A stretch of DNA of 64,000 bases from Hyaloraphidium curvatum (taxonomy: Eukaryota > Monoblepharomycota > Hyaloraphidiomycetes > Hyaloraphidiales > Hyaloraphidiaceae), in contig JAIVFI010000005.1 of assembly GCA_025558095.1 (NCBI GenBank), positions 682,001 through 746,000 on the forward strand, given 5' to 3'. Positions 36,995 through 46,567 of this stretch are shown here, one piece after another. The position numbers were made by a program, and so were the translations under genes. The notes below the pieces were generated by a model. That model saw only the letters and a list, made by a program, of their open reading frames with translations. It was not told where the DNA came from and searched no databases. Numbering within the stretch: the stretch's first letter is position 1; each line of letters opens with the position of its first letter.

Positions 36995-37402
36995 ATGCCG
37001 GGACCGCGGTACCTTCTCACGGCCGACGCTCCCCGCGACAGTTTCGACGTGCAAGGGGCCGGGGCAGACAAGGAGAGCGAGGAGGAGGAGTACGACGACC
37101 TTCCCTCGCTCGAGTACATCTCGGAGGGGGGAGTAGAGGAGGAGCATGGCGAGGACGGTTCGGACAAGGGCGACGCTCCCCGGCAGGAGCAGGCGGTTCG
37201 CCCCTCTCCCCTCGAGATCTACACCCTCCTCGCCAGGAAGGACGGAGCGGGTAGGATCGGCGGGTACGGCGCGGCAGGACGCGGGGGCGATGCCATGCTG
37301 TCCAGGGCGACGGGCTTTGATTGCGGGCGTGGTCGGGCGGAAGTCGGGCGGAACCGCGACTACCTCTGGCGGACCCGAACCCTCCATTTTCCCGCACGCT
37401 GA
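36995..37402 (+). CDS. Possible hypothetical acidic protein
   Basis: An ATG-started frame of 135 residues with an acidic middle (KESEEEEYDDLPSLEYISEG) that reads more like protein than the surrounding Arg/Pro-rich frames. No family is recognised. Antisense and other-frame ORFs of similar or greater length exist in this GC-rich stretch, so it may be spurious. Confidence 0.25.
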   Translation: MPGPRYLLTADAPRDSFDVQGAGADKESEEEEYDDLPSLEYISEGGVEEEHGEDGSDKGDAPRQEQAVRPSPLEIYTLLARKDGAGRIGGYGAAGRGGDAMLSRATGFDCGRGRAEVGRNRDYLWRTRTLHFPAR

Positions 37403-37821
37403 GTTCTTCCGCTAGCCAACGCCTCACTCAAACGAGCACGATGATAATTCGGTGCACTGCTCGTGGATTGTATCCAGAAGCACCCTCGGGTTTCGTTGCT
37501 GCGGCGGACCTCAATAGCCACAGCACAGGCCTGTGTTCCAAGTTCACCTCGTTTCCGCAGCCCAGTAATTCCAAATTAAACTGGTCTGAGGCTTGCTGCA
37601 CGGCTATGTTTGGAAGCATGTCTTTTTCTACGCGGATACAGGAGCCGCAACAGTGTCCGCCGCCATCGTGAGGTGCCTTTCGGGTTTAGGGCATTGGGTG
37701 CGCATGCAGTTGCACAGCCCGTCCCACGCTGCGCCACGAAACCGCGACCGAAGCCCCGACGTGAAGGAAACTCGCCTTCGCAGACGTGCGACATGAATGG
37801 CACCGCAGACGTGCGACATGA
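37403..37821. other. Intergenic stretch with a 25-base direct repeat
   Basis: 419 bases without a gene I can support. At its right edge the word cagacgtgcgacatgaatgg occurs twice with a 25-base period (from 37781 and 37806), the second copy overlapping the start codon of the next ORF. Confidence 0.5.
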
Positions 37822-38031
37822 ATGGCGCCGCTGTCCGTGCTCAACCCGATGGAGAGCGCGCGCAATGAGCTGTACGGTTTCGGCCCGCAGTCGGTCTTTG
37901 TCGCAAGGATCCTTGGCCTCGTCGCAATTGCCATTGCCGCCATCGCCTACTTTGCGTCTACCATCATGGATTTTGGGACCTTCCCATCCAGCGGGCACAA
38001 TGTCAGGCATGCAGCTTCATCTAGGTCCTGA
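37822..38031 (+). CDS. Possible small single-pass membrane protein
   Basis: A 69-residue frame starting at an ATG. The middle is one strong hydrophobic segment (VARILGLVAIAIAAIAYFAS) preceded by a polar MESARNELYGFGPQS stretch, an arrangement typical of small endomembrane or mitochondrial subunits. I do not recognise the family. Codon third positions are mostly GC, as in real genes here. It could also be one exon of a larger gene. It ends 33 bases before a minisatellite. Confidence 0.4.
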   Translation: MAPLSVLNPMESARNELYGFGPQSVFVARILGLVAIAIAAIAYFASTIMDFGTFPSSGHNVRHAASSRS

Positions 38032-38064
38032 AAAGTTCAGTGTTGGTTCTGGTCAAAAGGTGCT

Positions 38065-38298
38065 GGAGTCGCCGTGTAGGCGAGCAAAGAGCCGTAGGGC
38101 TCCTGCCTTCATTCCCCGTGCGTCTTGGAGTCGCCGTGTAGGCGAGCAAAGAGCCGTAGGACTCCTGCCTCCATCCCCGTGTGTTTTGGAGTCGCCGTGT
38201 AGGCGAGCAAAGAGCCGTAGGACTCCTGCCTCCATCCCCGTGTGTTTTGGAGTCGCCGTGCAGGCGAGCAAAAAGCCGTAGGGCTCCTGCCTCTGGTT
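38065..38298. repeat. Minisatellite of 61-62-base units, four copies
   Basis: Units start at 38065, 38127, 38188 and 38249 with ggagtcgccgtgtaggcgag; the last is shortened at its right end, where retroelement-derived sequence begins. Copies 2 and 3 are nearly identical, while 1 and 4 differ at several sites. Each unit can fold: the outer arms ggagtc and gactcc pair (broken in units ending ggctcc), and tcgcc/ggcga form a short hairpin. Confidence 0.9.
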
Positions 38299-38305
38299 CA
38301 GAGCT

Positions 38306-38519
38306 GCTTCCTCCGCAAGAGCATGTTCATGACCATGAGTCGGCTCTCAAGTTCCTCATGCACATCAAAACAACTGACCCCGCATTGTACCTGCTCTACA
38401 AGGAGCTCGAGATCGAGGCACTGAAGGGGTGCTGGAACTGGGCTGCCTTCCTGTGGGAACTACTTGTATACTATGGTGGAGAGGAGGGGAGGGAGATGTG
38501 GGAGAAGGACACCTTTTAA
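38306..38519 (+). pseudogene. Inverted fragment of the reverse-transcriptase element
   Basis: On the plus strand this encodes a piece matching the C-terminal half of the element's protein (HDHESALKFLM, TDPALYLLYKELEIEAL, ELLVYYGGEEGREMWEKDTF) with several substitutions, then a stop. All other copies in the block are on the minus strand, so this is an old inverted remnant. It starts at the edge of the minisatellite. Confidence 0.85.
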
Positions 38520-38640
38520 TGGGCCATGAATAGAACAGTCAACACAAAATCCGCTCTGAAACCACAGCTGATTTTTGACAAACCACGGATGAATTACCAC
38601 AAACCACAGACAGCACACTTTGACCCACTCAAAACAGGGA
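38520..38640. other. AT-richer spacer at the edge of the retroelement array
   Basis: About 120 bases of lower GC with short repeated words such as aaaccaca. It joins the inverted fragment to the first minus-strand unit. No feature recognised. Confidence 0.4.
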
Positions 38641-38936
38641 CGCGCAGTGTCTGGCCCCAGTCATCCATCTTGACGCCATTGAGCACGTCATTGAGGAGGT
38701 TGACAACAGCTTGCTTCAGTACTGCAGTCCCGTACTTGACGAACTCGAGCCGGATCCCATCCTCGTCCTTTGCCTTGCCGTTGGGGGCCTTCTTCAAGAC
38801 CCTCTCCAGCTCCTTGAGGGTGATGGGCGCAGCAGGTCTCCAGAAGGCGTGATCGTGGCCTTGGGAAGTGGTGGAAACGTGAGCCTTGGATCCTCCTCGA
38901 TCTTGGTCACGTACTCGGCGCTGGCGGCCTAGAATA
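38641..38936 (-). pseudogene. Reverse-transcriptase unit A, first part only
   Basis: Carries only the beginning of the RT reading frame (LERVLKKAPNGKAKDEDGIR through KMDDWGQTL), then diverges at about 38640. It therefore lacks its 3' part, the opposite of the 5' truncation usual for LINE-type copies. Confidence 0.85.
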
Positions 38937-41144
38937 GAATAGTATTGGTGACCCGGACCTGCCCCTGGCTTGGCCGCTGTTACACCATGAGTTTGCTGCT
39001 AATTGCAAAGTTCATTGTCGTCGTGTGTCTTTTTCATTTTCCCAGTTTTCCTGTCCTTCATGGACTTTGAGATGAAGCTGGCAATGGAGTTGAGGGCCTT
39101 CTCCTTCTGCCGCCTCGCTTTGATCGTGGGCTCGAACTCCTTGATGCTAAGAGCCCAGAGCCAGGTCTCCATGTTCCACTCGCAGCCTAGTGCTTCCAAT
39201 CTAATCTGCAGCTTCTGGCGCCGCTCTGCATTTGCTGAACAGTGAAACAGAAAGTGTTGTTCGTCTCCAATGTGCTCAGGGTCATGCTTGCACGTTCTCT
39301 GCTGCACCTCAAGTCCTTGGTGCCTGCCTGTCTCCACCTCCAGGTCGTGGGTAGAGCACAGCAACTTTTGGACATCCCTCCGGTGCTTCTCCACCCGGAT
39401 CAGGGATGGTCCGATGTGGCCAAAGGTCATGTCACACATCCTCCAAAAGTGCAGTTTGTCGTTGTCCTTGAGCCTCTGGGCATTGATCTCCCTGAACTTG
39501 CCCTTCACAAGATTCTCCACAGTCTCCTTGGGCCATGAGAAAGTGTCCTTCTCCCACATCTCCCTCCCATCTTCGCCGCCATAGTATACAAGTAGTTCCC
39601 TCAGGAAGGCGGCCCAGTTCCAGGACCCGTTCAGTGCCTCGATCTTGAGCTCTTTGTAAAGTAGGTACAGCGCAGGATCCGCTGTTTTGATGCGCATGAG
39701 GAACTTGAGTGCCGACTCGTGGTCATGAACTGCAAGGGGGTACTGGCCAGTGATCGCATACAGACAGGCCAGGGAGGTAGACTTGGGCAGATGAGTGACG
39801 GCACGAAGAGCCATGCATGTCACTTTGTCCCTGGTGCTTTCCCCGGCAAGGTACTCCTCCTTCGGCAACTCAACAATGAACGGGTTCCCATATTGGCCCA
39901 CTGCCTTGACCTTTGTGTTGTAGAGCTTGAGCTGGAGGTCAGGACTCATCCCAGGCTGCTCCCTGATGTCACGGAGCCAGAGCCCATAAGCAGCGTTCAT
40001 CTTGGCCTCTCTGCCATGCACATGGTCCTTGCTCCGGCCGGTTGAGGTCAGCTGATACCCCAGAAGCTTGAAGCTGTCAACCCTCTTCAGCTCCTGGTCC
40101 CTGTACATGAGCTTTACACGGTGATGAGGTATCCTCCTGGCCATTCACTCTGTCTTGCTGACGTTGATCTCCAGCCCATTGGCACTGGCATATGCAGACA
40201 AAAGATCCAGCTGCATCTTGGCATCCTTCACCGTCTTCGAGATCAAAGTGGTGTCGTCTGCAAAGAACAGAGCCAGCAAGCTGACCATCCTCTCCTGATC
40301 CTCTTCCTCCTCAGACACCATGCCCAGATCCATCCCTTTTGCACCATTGGCCTCCATGAAAGCAGTGATGTCGTTGATGAACAAGATGAAGAACAGCGAC
40401 GAGAGAGGGTCCCCCTGCTTCACTCCGGTCAGGAACTTGATGAAGTCTGACTTGGTCCCGTCTTCATCCCGGAGCCGTCCCCACACGCGCCCGAACGCCA
40501 TCTTGAACATGTCAACAACCTGTTTGGGTACTCCCATCTCCTCCAGCTTCTGCCATAACCTGGGGCGCTCCACCGTGTCAAAAGCCTTTGTGAAATCTAC
40601 AAACACCATGATCAGCTTCTCCTTGCGTGCCTTGGCCAAGGAGAAGAGTGCCTTGGCGAGGAACACTGCATGAAGGGTCGATCTCCGTGCACGGAATCCA
40701 AACTGCGAGCCTTCCAGCAGCTTGTTGCACTCAGCCCAGGGAGCTAGCCGAGCATTCCAGACCAGGGAGAAGACCTTCTCCAGCGTCCTCTCTATGCTGA
40801 TGCCTCGGTAGTTGCCAGCCACGTTCTTGGGCCCCTTCTTGTGCAGCATCACCAGCAGTGTCTGGCCCCAGTCATCCATCTTGACGCCATTGAGCACGTC
40901 ATTGAGGAGGTTGACAACAGCTTGCTTCAGTACTGCAGTCCCGTACTTGACGAACTCGAGCCGGATCCCATCCTCGTCCTTTGCCTTGCCGTTGGGGGCC
41001 TTCTTCAAGACCCTCTCCAGCTCCTTGAGGGTGATGGGCGCAGCAGGTCTCCAGAAGGCGTGATCGTGGCCTTGGGAAGTGGTGGAAACGTGAGCCTTGG
41101 ATCCTCCTCGATCTTGGTCACGTACTCGGCGCTGGCGGCCTAGA
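38937..41144 (-). mobile_element. Non-LTR-like reverse-transcriptase unit B, the most complete copy
   Basis: The reading frame runs from about 41144 to the stop at 38999. It holds RT motifs in order: NGKAKDEDGIRLEF, NYRGISIERTLEKVFS, the first catalytic Asp in VFVDFTKAFDTV, TGVKQGDPLSSLFF and the active-site FADDTTLI, then a thumb-like part and a C-terminal Cys/His motif (CKHDPEHIGDEQHFLFHC) of the kind seen in LINE elements. No apurinic endonuclease domain is present. A TGG to TGA change at 40145-40147 (just after VSKTE) interrupts the frame; unit C's 5' part and unit D have Trp there. Downstream of the stop a ~60-base 3' tail ends in a TATTC-like simple repeat and abuts unit A. Confidence 0.88.
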
Positions 41145-41147
41145 ATA

Positions 41148-41806
41148 GAATAGTATTGGTGACCCGGACCTGCCCCTGGCTTGGCCGCTGTTACACCATG
41201 AGTTTGCTGCTAATTGCAAAGTTCATTGTCGTCGTGTGTCTTTTTCATTTTCCCAGTTTTCCTGTCCTTCATGGACTTTGAGATGAAGCTGGCAATGGAG
41301 TTGAGGGCCTTCTCCTTCTGCCGCCTCGCTTTGATCGTGGGCTCGAACTCCTTGATGCTAAGAGCCCAGAGCCAGGTCTCCATGTTCCACTCGCAGCCTA
41401 GTGCTTCCAATCTAATCTGCAGCTTCTGGCGCCGCTCTGCATTTGCTGAACAGTGAAACAGAAAGTGTTGTTCGTCTCCAATGTGCTCAGGGTCATGCTT
41501 GCACGTTCTCTGCTGCACCTCAAGTCCTTGGTGCCTGCCTGTCTCCACCTCCAGGTCGTGGGTAGAGCACAGCAACTTTTGGACATCCCTCCGGTGCTTC
41601 TCCACCCGGATCAGGGATGGTCCGATGTGGCCAAAGGTCATGTCACACATCCTCCAAAAGTGCAGTTTGTCGTTGTCCTTGAGCCTCTGGGCATTGATCT
41701 CCCTGAACTTGCCCTTCACAAGATTCTCCACAGTCTCCTTGGGCCATGAGAAAGTGTCCTTCTCCCACATCTCCCTCCCATCTTCGCCGCCATAGTATAC
41801 AAGTAG
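41148..41806 (-). pseudogene. Reverse-transcriptase unit C, 3' part
   Basis: Identical in sense to the end of unit B (KETVENLVKGKFREINAQ to the C-terminal DDNELCN and the same 3' tail). It is cut from its 5' part by the LTR element to its right. Confidence 0.88.
41748..41806. repeat. 59-base flanking duplication, left copy
   Basis: The 59 bases of RT sequence left of the LTR element recur at 44850-44908 on its right. LTR integrases normally duplicate about 4-6 bases. Confidence 0.85.
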
Positions 41807-42030
41807 TGTTGGAGTGGCTATGGGGCGTGGGGAAGACGTAGCCCCAGTGGTCTGAACCGGGTCAGAACTCAGATGGACGGGATGGGGAGAGGGACAGTTT
41901 CACGTTGACCCGTTGTCCATTCCCTTGTGATGACAAGTCCCTAGATGACCCCTCCGGTCGTACCCAAGTATCCCCACACGCCAATAGACTCCCTATTGAG
42001 ATAGAATCGAAGCAACAATCCATTCCAACA
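41807..42030 (-). repeat. 3' LTR of the Gag-only element
   Basis: Perfect 7-base inverted ends TGTTGGA/TCCAACA; matches 44628-44849 over almost its full length. Confidence 0.85.
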
Positions 42031-42404
42031 CTCCCCCTTGTTGCAAGATTCCCTCCAGTGCATATCAATCCCAACAACGTAGCAATGCATAGGTTCCAAC
42101 ACTCCCCCTCGTTGCAAAGTTGTCTCCCAGATGTGATCTCCGTTGCAAACCAGTTGCAATTATCAAGTCACTTTCAATACTCCCCTCCTGTCAAGAATCC
42201 CTGAGAAATCTCCAGTTTCACTTTCAAATCTCCACAAATCCCCTAAGTGCTTTGAAATGCTCAAACTTAGCTATCCACTTTTGGTCCTTCAAATTCAGTC
42301 ATTTGCATCACAGTGTTATGCACCTCTTGCTAGTTTCCTGCACACAGACTGGTTCTGCCTCGTTGCACATTGCACAGATCCTTCTGCTGATTCTAAATCA
42401 AAGC

Positions 42405-44477
42405 TCAACAGTCCCATTGCATGCGTGGTTTCTCCAGGTCCTTCCACCTGGTCAGTTTCCACCATTCCAGAGTCTTCCTAGAATGTCTGGCTCTTCCATT
42501 GGTCACATGCTCTGCTCCTTTAGAGTCCATCCAGTTGTCCTTCAAGCTTGTTGGCAAAGCACTCTGATGATGTCCTTGCAACATCCAGTTGTCCTTCAAG
42601 CTTGTTGGCAAAGCACTCTGATGATGTCCTTGCAACACCTCCTCCACGTGTCCCGTGTTGACTGGATCAAAAGCACATCTCCCAGAAAGTGATTCACCAA
42701 CAGCAAGTCTCCCAGAAAGTGAGTCACCCTTCATCACTTCCCCTGAATCGCTTTCTTCTGCTCCTTCCAGGAATGGGTCATTGCCTTTACAGTGTCCAAG
42801 AACATCTGTATCACCAATACCCTTTGTCTCTGGTTCATCACCCTCAGGATCCATTGTGTTGCAAGTACCCAAAATCAAAGACTGCTCATACAACTCCACT
42901 TCCTTCTGAATCATGTCTGTTCCGGAATGATTGTCCTTCAAGATCCCCATGTCAATTTCGCAAAGCAGCTGTCCGTTTGCATCTTTAGTCTCCTTTCCCA
43001 AGTCAGCAACAAAATCTGTTTCAGCATCTCCATTCTGAACCAAATTCAAATCCCCCTGGTTATCCGGCATGTTCAAATCGTCTTGCATGAGTGTCTGCTG
43101 CATCCCTCCATATGATGCGTCCAATTTCTCAGCTCTGCTGAAGGTACTTCCACTTCCACAGTCAGGCCCTCCTCTGGTCAAGTCACACACCTCATGTCCT
43201 TCGAAATCTGAGCCTCTAGCTCCCTCTGCAAGGTAGGGATCATCCTTGACGATCTCTGCGTTCATCTGATACGAGCCGTTGTGCAAACTCAGTGTTCCCA
43301 TGAGTTCACCCTCTGGGGAAAGAATATTGCCACCCTCTGGGCCCAACAGCACCAGGAATCCCATCTTCACCACGCTCTCAATCGATGGCAATGCTCCACA
43401 TCGATCTCCAATGTTTGCATCCTCCATCAAAGTGATGATCTTCCCTGTCAAGAACCTCAGTTGTGTCTTCTGAATACCGCCCGCCATCGCCGATCCCTTC
43501 GTGGTCCCAAAGTCACGTAGGCCACAAACATCCTCTCCAAAAAGTGGTTTCTCGACCTCCAACACGTTCCTAGACGCGTTATTTTCCTCCATGGTCCTGT
43601 CCCCGAGAGCATTCACGTGTGCTGCCTTCCTGGAATCCTCCAGCACTTCATGCTCACGTTCCTCTCCTTGGAACGCGTTCTCCTTCCAATCCTTGACTCC
43701 CAGTGCCACTACCATATCCACGAGGTTCTCCTTGATCAGATTATCGTCCAAGGTAAGCTCCATCTGCTTCTCCTCACGCGCATTGGTCTCCGCGATCCTC
43801 TTACAGAGTGTCTCCCAGTGTCCAGGTTCCCCGCAACGAAGACACGCGTTTCCGCGGTGTAAGCAATTCCTGGCGTAATGCACAACCTCTCCACACATAT
43901 AGCAAGCGTTTCTCGACGCGTTTCTCGTGCTTCCACGTGATTGATCACCACCTCGCTCGACACCGCGTCGTTTCTGACCTCTGACACGTTTTCCATCGCC
44001 ATCTCGGCCTCCCTTGGATGCTCCTCCATCTGATCTTCGAGTTTCCACGGTCGATTGTGCTCCCTGGCACTCCTCATTGGCGCTCCGTCCCGCTGTGCCT
44101 TCAGACGTGTTCCAGAGTTCGTTCTCCCTCGCGAATTTCCTCTCCAGACCGTCCCAGATCTCCCTGGCAGTGTCCACAGAGAAGAATACACGTTGCAGTG
44201 CCCTTGGTAGAGTCTCCAGGATCAATCCCTGGGCCACTTGGTCGTGTGCAATCCAGTCGTCCATGTCCTTGGTCGTGGCCCCTGCCACACCCACAGTTGG
44301 CTTTGCCATTGCTCCTGTCACGTAGGGCAAGAGTCCTTCTATCTGGAGCTTCTTTTCCATCGCAAGCTTCCAGTCTCGGAGGTTCCTTCCGTCCTCCCTG
44401 AGAATGGTCCCCTGTACCACTCTCCATATTCTGCCTCCCATCGTGAACTCAATTCCACGATCCCGCAAGCTCCTCAT
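42405..44477 (-). CDS. Gag-like protein of the LTR element
   Basis: A 690-residue frame from the ATG at 44477. The N-terminal part is of the Copia Gag type (LRDWKLAMEKKLQIEGLLPY, TKDMDDWIAHDQVAQGLILE, DTAREIWDGLERKF). Two CCHC zinc knuckles follow: CYMCGEVVHYARNC and CLRCGEPGHWETLC. The C-terminal ~400 residues are acidic, rich in Asp, Glu and Gly, and unlike a protease or polymerase; they contain an 18-residue block in tandem (LQGHHQSALPTSLKDNWM). In Copia elements Gag packages the RNA. Here it would need enzymes from a partner element. Confidence 0.82.
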   Translation of the reverse strand: MRSLRDRGIEFTMGGRIWRVVQGTILREDGRNLRDWKLAMEKKLQIEGLLPYVTGAMAKPTVGVAGATTKDMDDWIAHDQVAQGLILETLPRALQRVFFSVDTAREIWDGLERKFARENELWNTSEGTAGRSANEECQGAQSTVETRRSDGGASKGGRDGDGKRVRGQKRRGVERGGDQSRGSTRNASRNACYMCGEVVHYARNCLHRGNACLRCGEPGHWETLCKRIAETNAREEKQMELTLDDNLIKENLVDMVVALGVKDWKENAFQGEEREHEVLEDSRKAAHVNALGDRTMEENNASRNVLEVEKPLFGEDVCGLRDFGTTKGSAMAGGIQKTQLRFLTGKIITLMEDANIGDRCGALPSIESVVKMGFLVLLGPEGGNILSPEGELMGTLSLHNGSYQMNAEIVKDDPYLAEGARGSDFEGHEVCDLTRGGPDCGSGSTFSRAEKLDASYGGMQQTLMQDDLNMPDNQGDLNLVQNGDAETDFVADLGKETKDANGQLLCEIDMGILKDNHSGTDMIQKEVELYEQSLILGTCNTMDPEGDEPETKGIGDTDVLGHCKGNDPFLEGAEESDSGEVMKGDSLSGRLAVGESLSGRCAFDPVNTGHVEEVLQGHHQSALPTSLKDNWMLQGHHQSALPTSLKDNWMDSKGAEHVTNGRARHSRKTLEWWKLTRWKDLEKPRMQWDC
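42531..42638. repeat. 54-base tandem duplication inside gag
   Basis: The unit beginning ccagttgtccttcaagcttg occurs at 42531 and 42585 with almost no difference, adding 18 residues in frame to the Gag protein. Confidence 0.9.
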
Positions 44478-44627
44478 CTTGAGCACGCTCTCTTTCAGCG
44501 TTCTCCAACCTGTCCAGGCAGTTCCAGAACCAGCGTTGGTAGATTGCGGCTCCCCCGGCTATGTGCGCCACCCGGCAACTTCACAGCCGCATCTTTCGTC
44601 TTTCACAACCCTTTGGGCTCATAGACC

Positions 44628-44849
44628 TGTTTGAGTGGCTATGGGGCGTGGGGAAGACGTAGCCCCAGTGGTCTGAACCGGGTCAGAACTCAGATGGACG
44701 GGATGGGGAGAGGGACAGTTTCACGTTGACCCGTTGTCCATTCCCTTGTGATGACAAGTCCCTAGATGACCCCTCCGGTCGTACCCAAGTATCCCCACAC
44801 GCCAATAGACTCCCTATTGAGATAGAATCGAAGCAACAATCCATTCCAA
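44628..44849 (-). repeat. 5' LTR of the Gag-only element
   Basis: Matches the other LTR with a single visible substitution and loss of the terminal CA. On the minus strand the sequence just inside it, ggtctatgagccca, sits where a tRNA primer site should be, but I cannot match it to a tRNA by eye. Confidence 0.8.
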
Positions 44850-44908
44850 GAGAAAGTGTCCTTCTCCCACATCTCCCTCCCATCTTCGCCGCCATAGTAT
44901 ACAAGTAG
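44850..44908. repeat. 59-base flanking duplication, right copy
   Basis: Same 59 bases as 41748-41806, on the other side of the LTR element. Confidence 0.85.
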
Positions 44909-45840
44909 TTCCCTCAGGAAGGCGGCCCAGTTCCAGGACCCGTTCAGTGCCTCGATCTTGAGCTCTTTGTAAAGTAGGTACAGCGCAGGATCCGCTGTTT
45001 TGATGCGCATGAGGAACTTGAGTGCCGACTCGTGGTCATGAACTGCAAGGGGGTACTGGCCAGTGATCGCATACAGACAGGCCAGGGAGGTAGACTTGGG
45101 CAGATGAGTGACGGCACGAAGAGCCATGCATGTCACTTTGTCCCTGGTGCTTTCCCCGGCAAGGTACTCCTCCTTCGGCAACTCAACAATGAACGGGTTC
45201 CCATATTGGCCCACTGCCTTGACCTTTGTGTTGTAGAGCTTGAGCTGGAGGTCAGGACTCATCCCAGGCTGCTCCCTGATGTCACGGAGCCAGAGCCCAT
45301 AAGCAGCGTTCATCTTGGCCTCTCTGCCATGCACATGGTCCTTGCTCCGGCCGGTTGAGGTCAGCTGATACCCCAGAAGCTTGAAGCTGTCAACCCTCTT
45401 CAGCTCCTGGTCCCTGTACATGAGCTTTACACGGTGATGAGGTATCCTCCTGGCCATCCACTCTGTCTTGCTGACGTTGATCTCCAGCCCATTGGCACTG
45501 GCATATGCAGACAAAAGATCCAGCTGCATCTTGGCATCCTTCACCGTCTTCGAGATCAAAGTGGTGTCGTCTGCAAAGAACAGAGCCAGCAAGCTGACCA
45601 TCCTCTCCTGATCCTCTTCCTCCTCAGACACCATGCCCAGATCCATCCCTTTTGCACCATTGGCCTCCATGAAAGCAGTGATGTCGTTGATGAACAAGAT
45701 GAAGAACAGCGACGAGAGAGGGTCCCCCTGCTTCACTCCGGTCAGGAACTTGATGAAGTCTGACTTGGTCCCGTCTTCATCCCGGAGCCGTCCCCACACG
45801 CGCCCGAACGCCATCTTGAACATGTCAACAACCTGTTTGG

Positions 45841-46056
45841 GTACTCCCATCTCCTCCAGCTTCTGCCATAACCTGGGGCGCTCCACCGTGTCAAAAGCCT
45901 TTGTGAAATCTACAAACACCATGATCAGCTTCTCCTTGCGTGCCTTGGGTACTCCCATCTCCTCCAGCTTCTGCCATAACCTGGGGCGCTCCACCGTGTC
46001 AAAAGCCTTTGTGAAATCTACAAACACCATGATCAGCTTCTCCTTGCGTGCCTTGG
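45841..46056. repeat. 108-base tandem duplication in RT unit C
   Basis: Two copies, starting at 45841 and 45949, add 36 residues in frame. Units B and D have one copy. Confidence 0.9.
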
Positions 46057-46567
46057 CCAAGGAGAAGAGTGCCTCGGCAAGGAACACTGCATGAAGGGTC
46101 GATCTCCGTGCACGGAATCCAAACTGCGAGCCTTCCAGCAGCTTGTTGCACTCAGCCCAGGGAGCTAGCCGAGCGTTCCAGACCAGGGAGAAGACCTTCT
46201 CCAGCGTCCTCTCTATGCTGATGCCTCGGTAGTTGCCAGCCACGTTCTTGGGCCCCTTCTTGTGCAGCATCACCAGCAGTGTCTGGCCCCAGTCATCCAT
46301 CTTGACGCCATTGAGCACGTCATTGAGGAGGTTGACAACAGCTTGCTTCAGTACTGCAGTCCCGTACTTGACGAACTCGAGCCGGATCCCATCCTCGTCC
46401 TTTGCCTTGCCGTTGGGGGCCTTCTTCAAGACCCTCTCCAGCTCCTTGAGGGTGATGGGCGCAGCAGGTCTCCAGAAGGCGTGATCGTGGCCTTGGGAAG
46501 TGGTGGAAACGTGAGCCTTGGATCCTCCTCGATCTTGGTCACGTACTCGGCGCTGGCGGCCTAGAAT

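Larger units (their letters stand above)
41807..44849 (-). mobile_element. Copia-like LTR element encoding only Gag (TR-GAG-like)
   Basis: Two direct repeats bound the element: 41807-42030 (224 bases, TGTTGGA...TCCAACA ends) and 44628-44849 (222 bases, lacking the last two bases and with one change near the other end). On the minus strand the downstream LTR is preceded by a purine tract (caaggggga), the polypurine primer site. The only ORF between them is Gag; no protease, integrase or RT frame is present. This fits non-autonomous terminal-repeat elements with a Gag gene, known from plant Copia families. Near-identical LTRs indicate recent insertion. It sits within RT unit C. Confidence 0.85.
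44850..46562 (-). pseudogene. Reverse-transcriptase unit C, 5' part
   Basis: RT frame like unit B but with Trp where B has a stop. It contains a 108-base in-frame tandem duplication (45841-46056) that doubles the motif-A block VFVDFTKAFDTV, and its frame reads into the LTR at 44849, ending at 44762. Both changes should disable the protein. The 5' junction is the same as in units A and B. Confidence 0.88.

Noticed and set aside
36299-37387. A 362-codon minus-strand ORF rich in Arg, Pro and Gly
   Set aside because: Low complexity, no motif, overlaps other open frames and a dispersed repeat.
38065-38298. Minisatellite as a CRISPR array
   Set aside because: The units are contiguous with no unique spacers, in a eukaryotic genome.
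40145-40147. Stop codon in RT unit B as a recoding site
   Set aside because: The corresponding codon in unit C's 5' part and in unit D is Trp, so a simple nonsense mutation is more likely.
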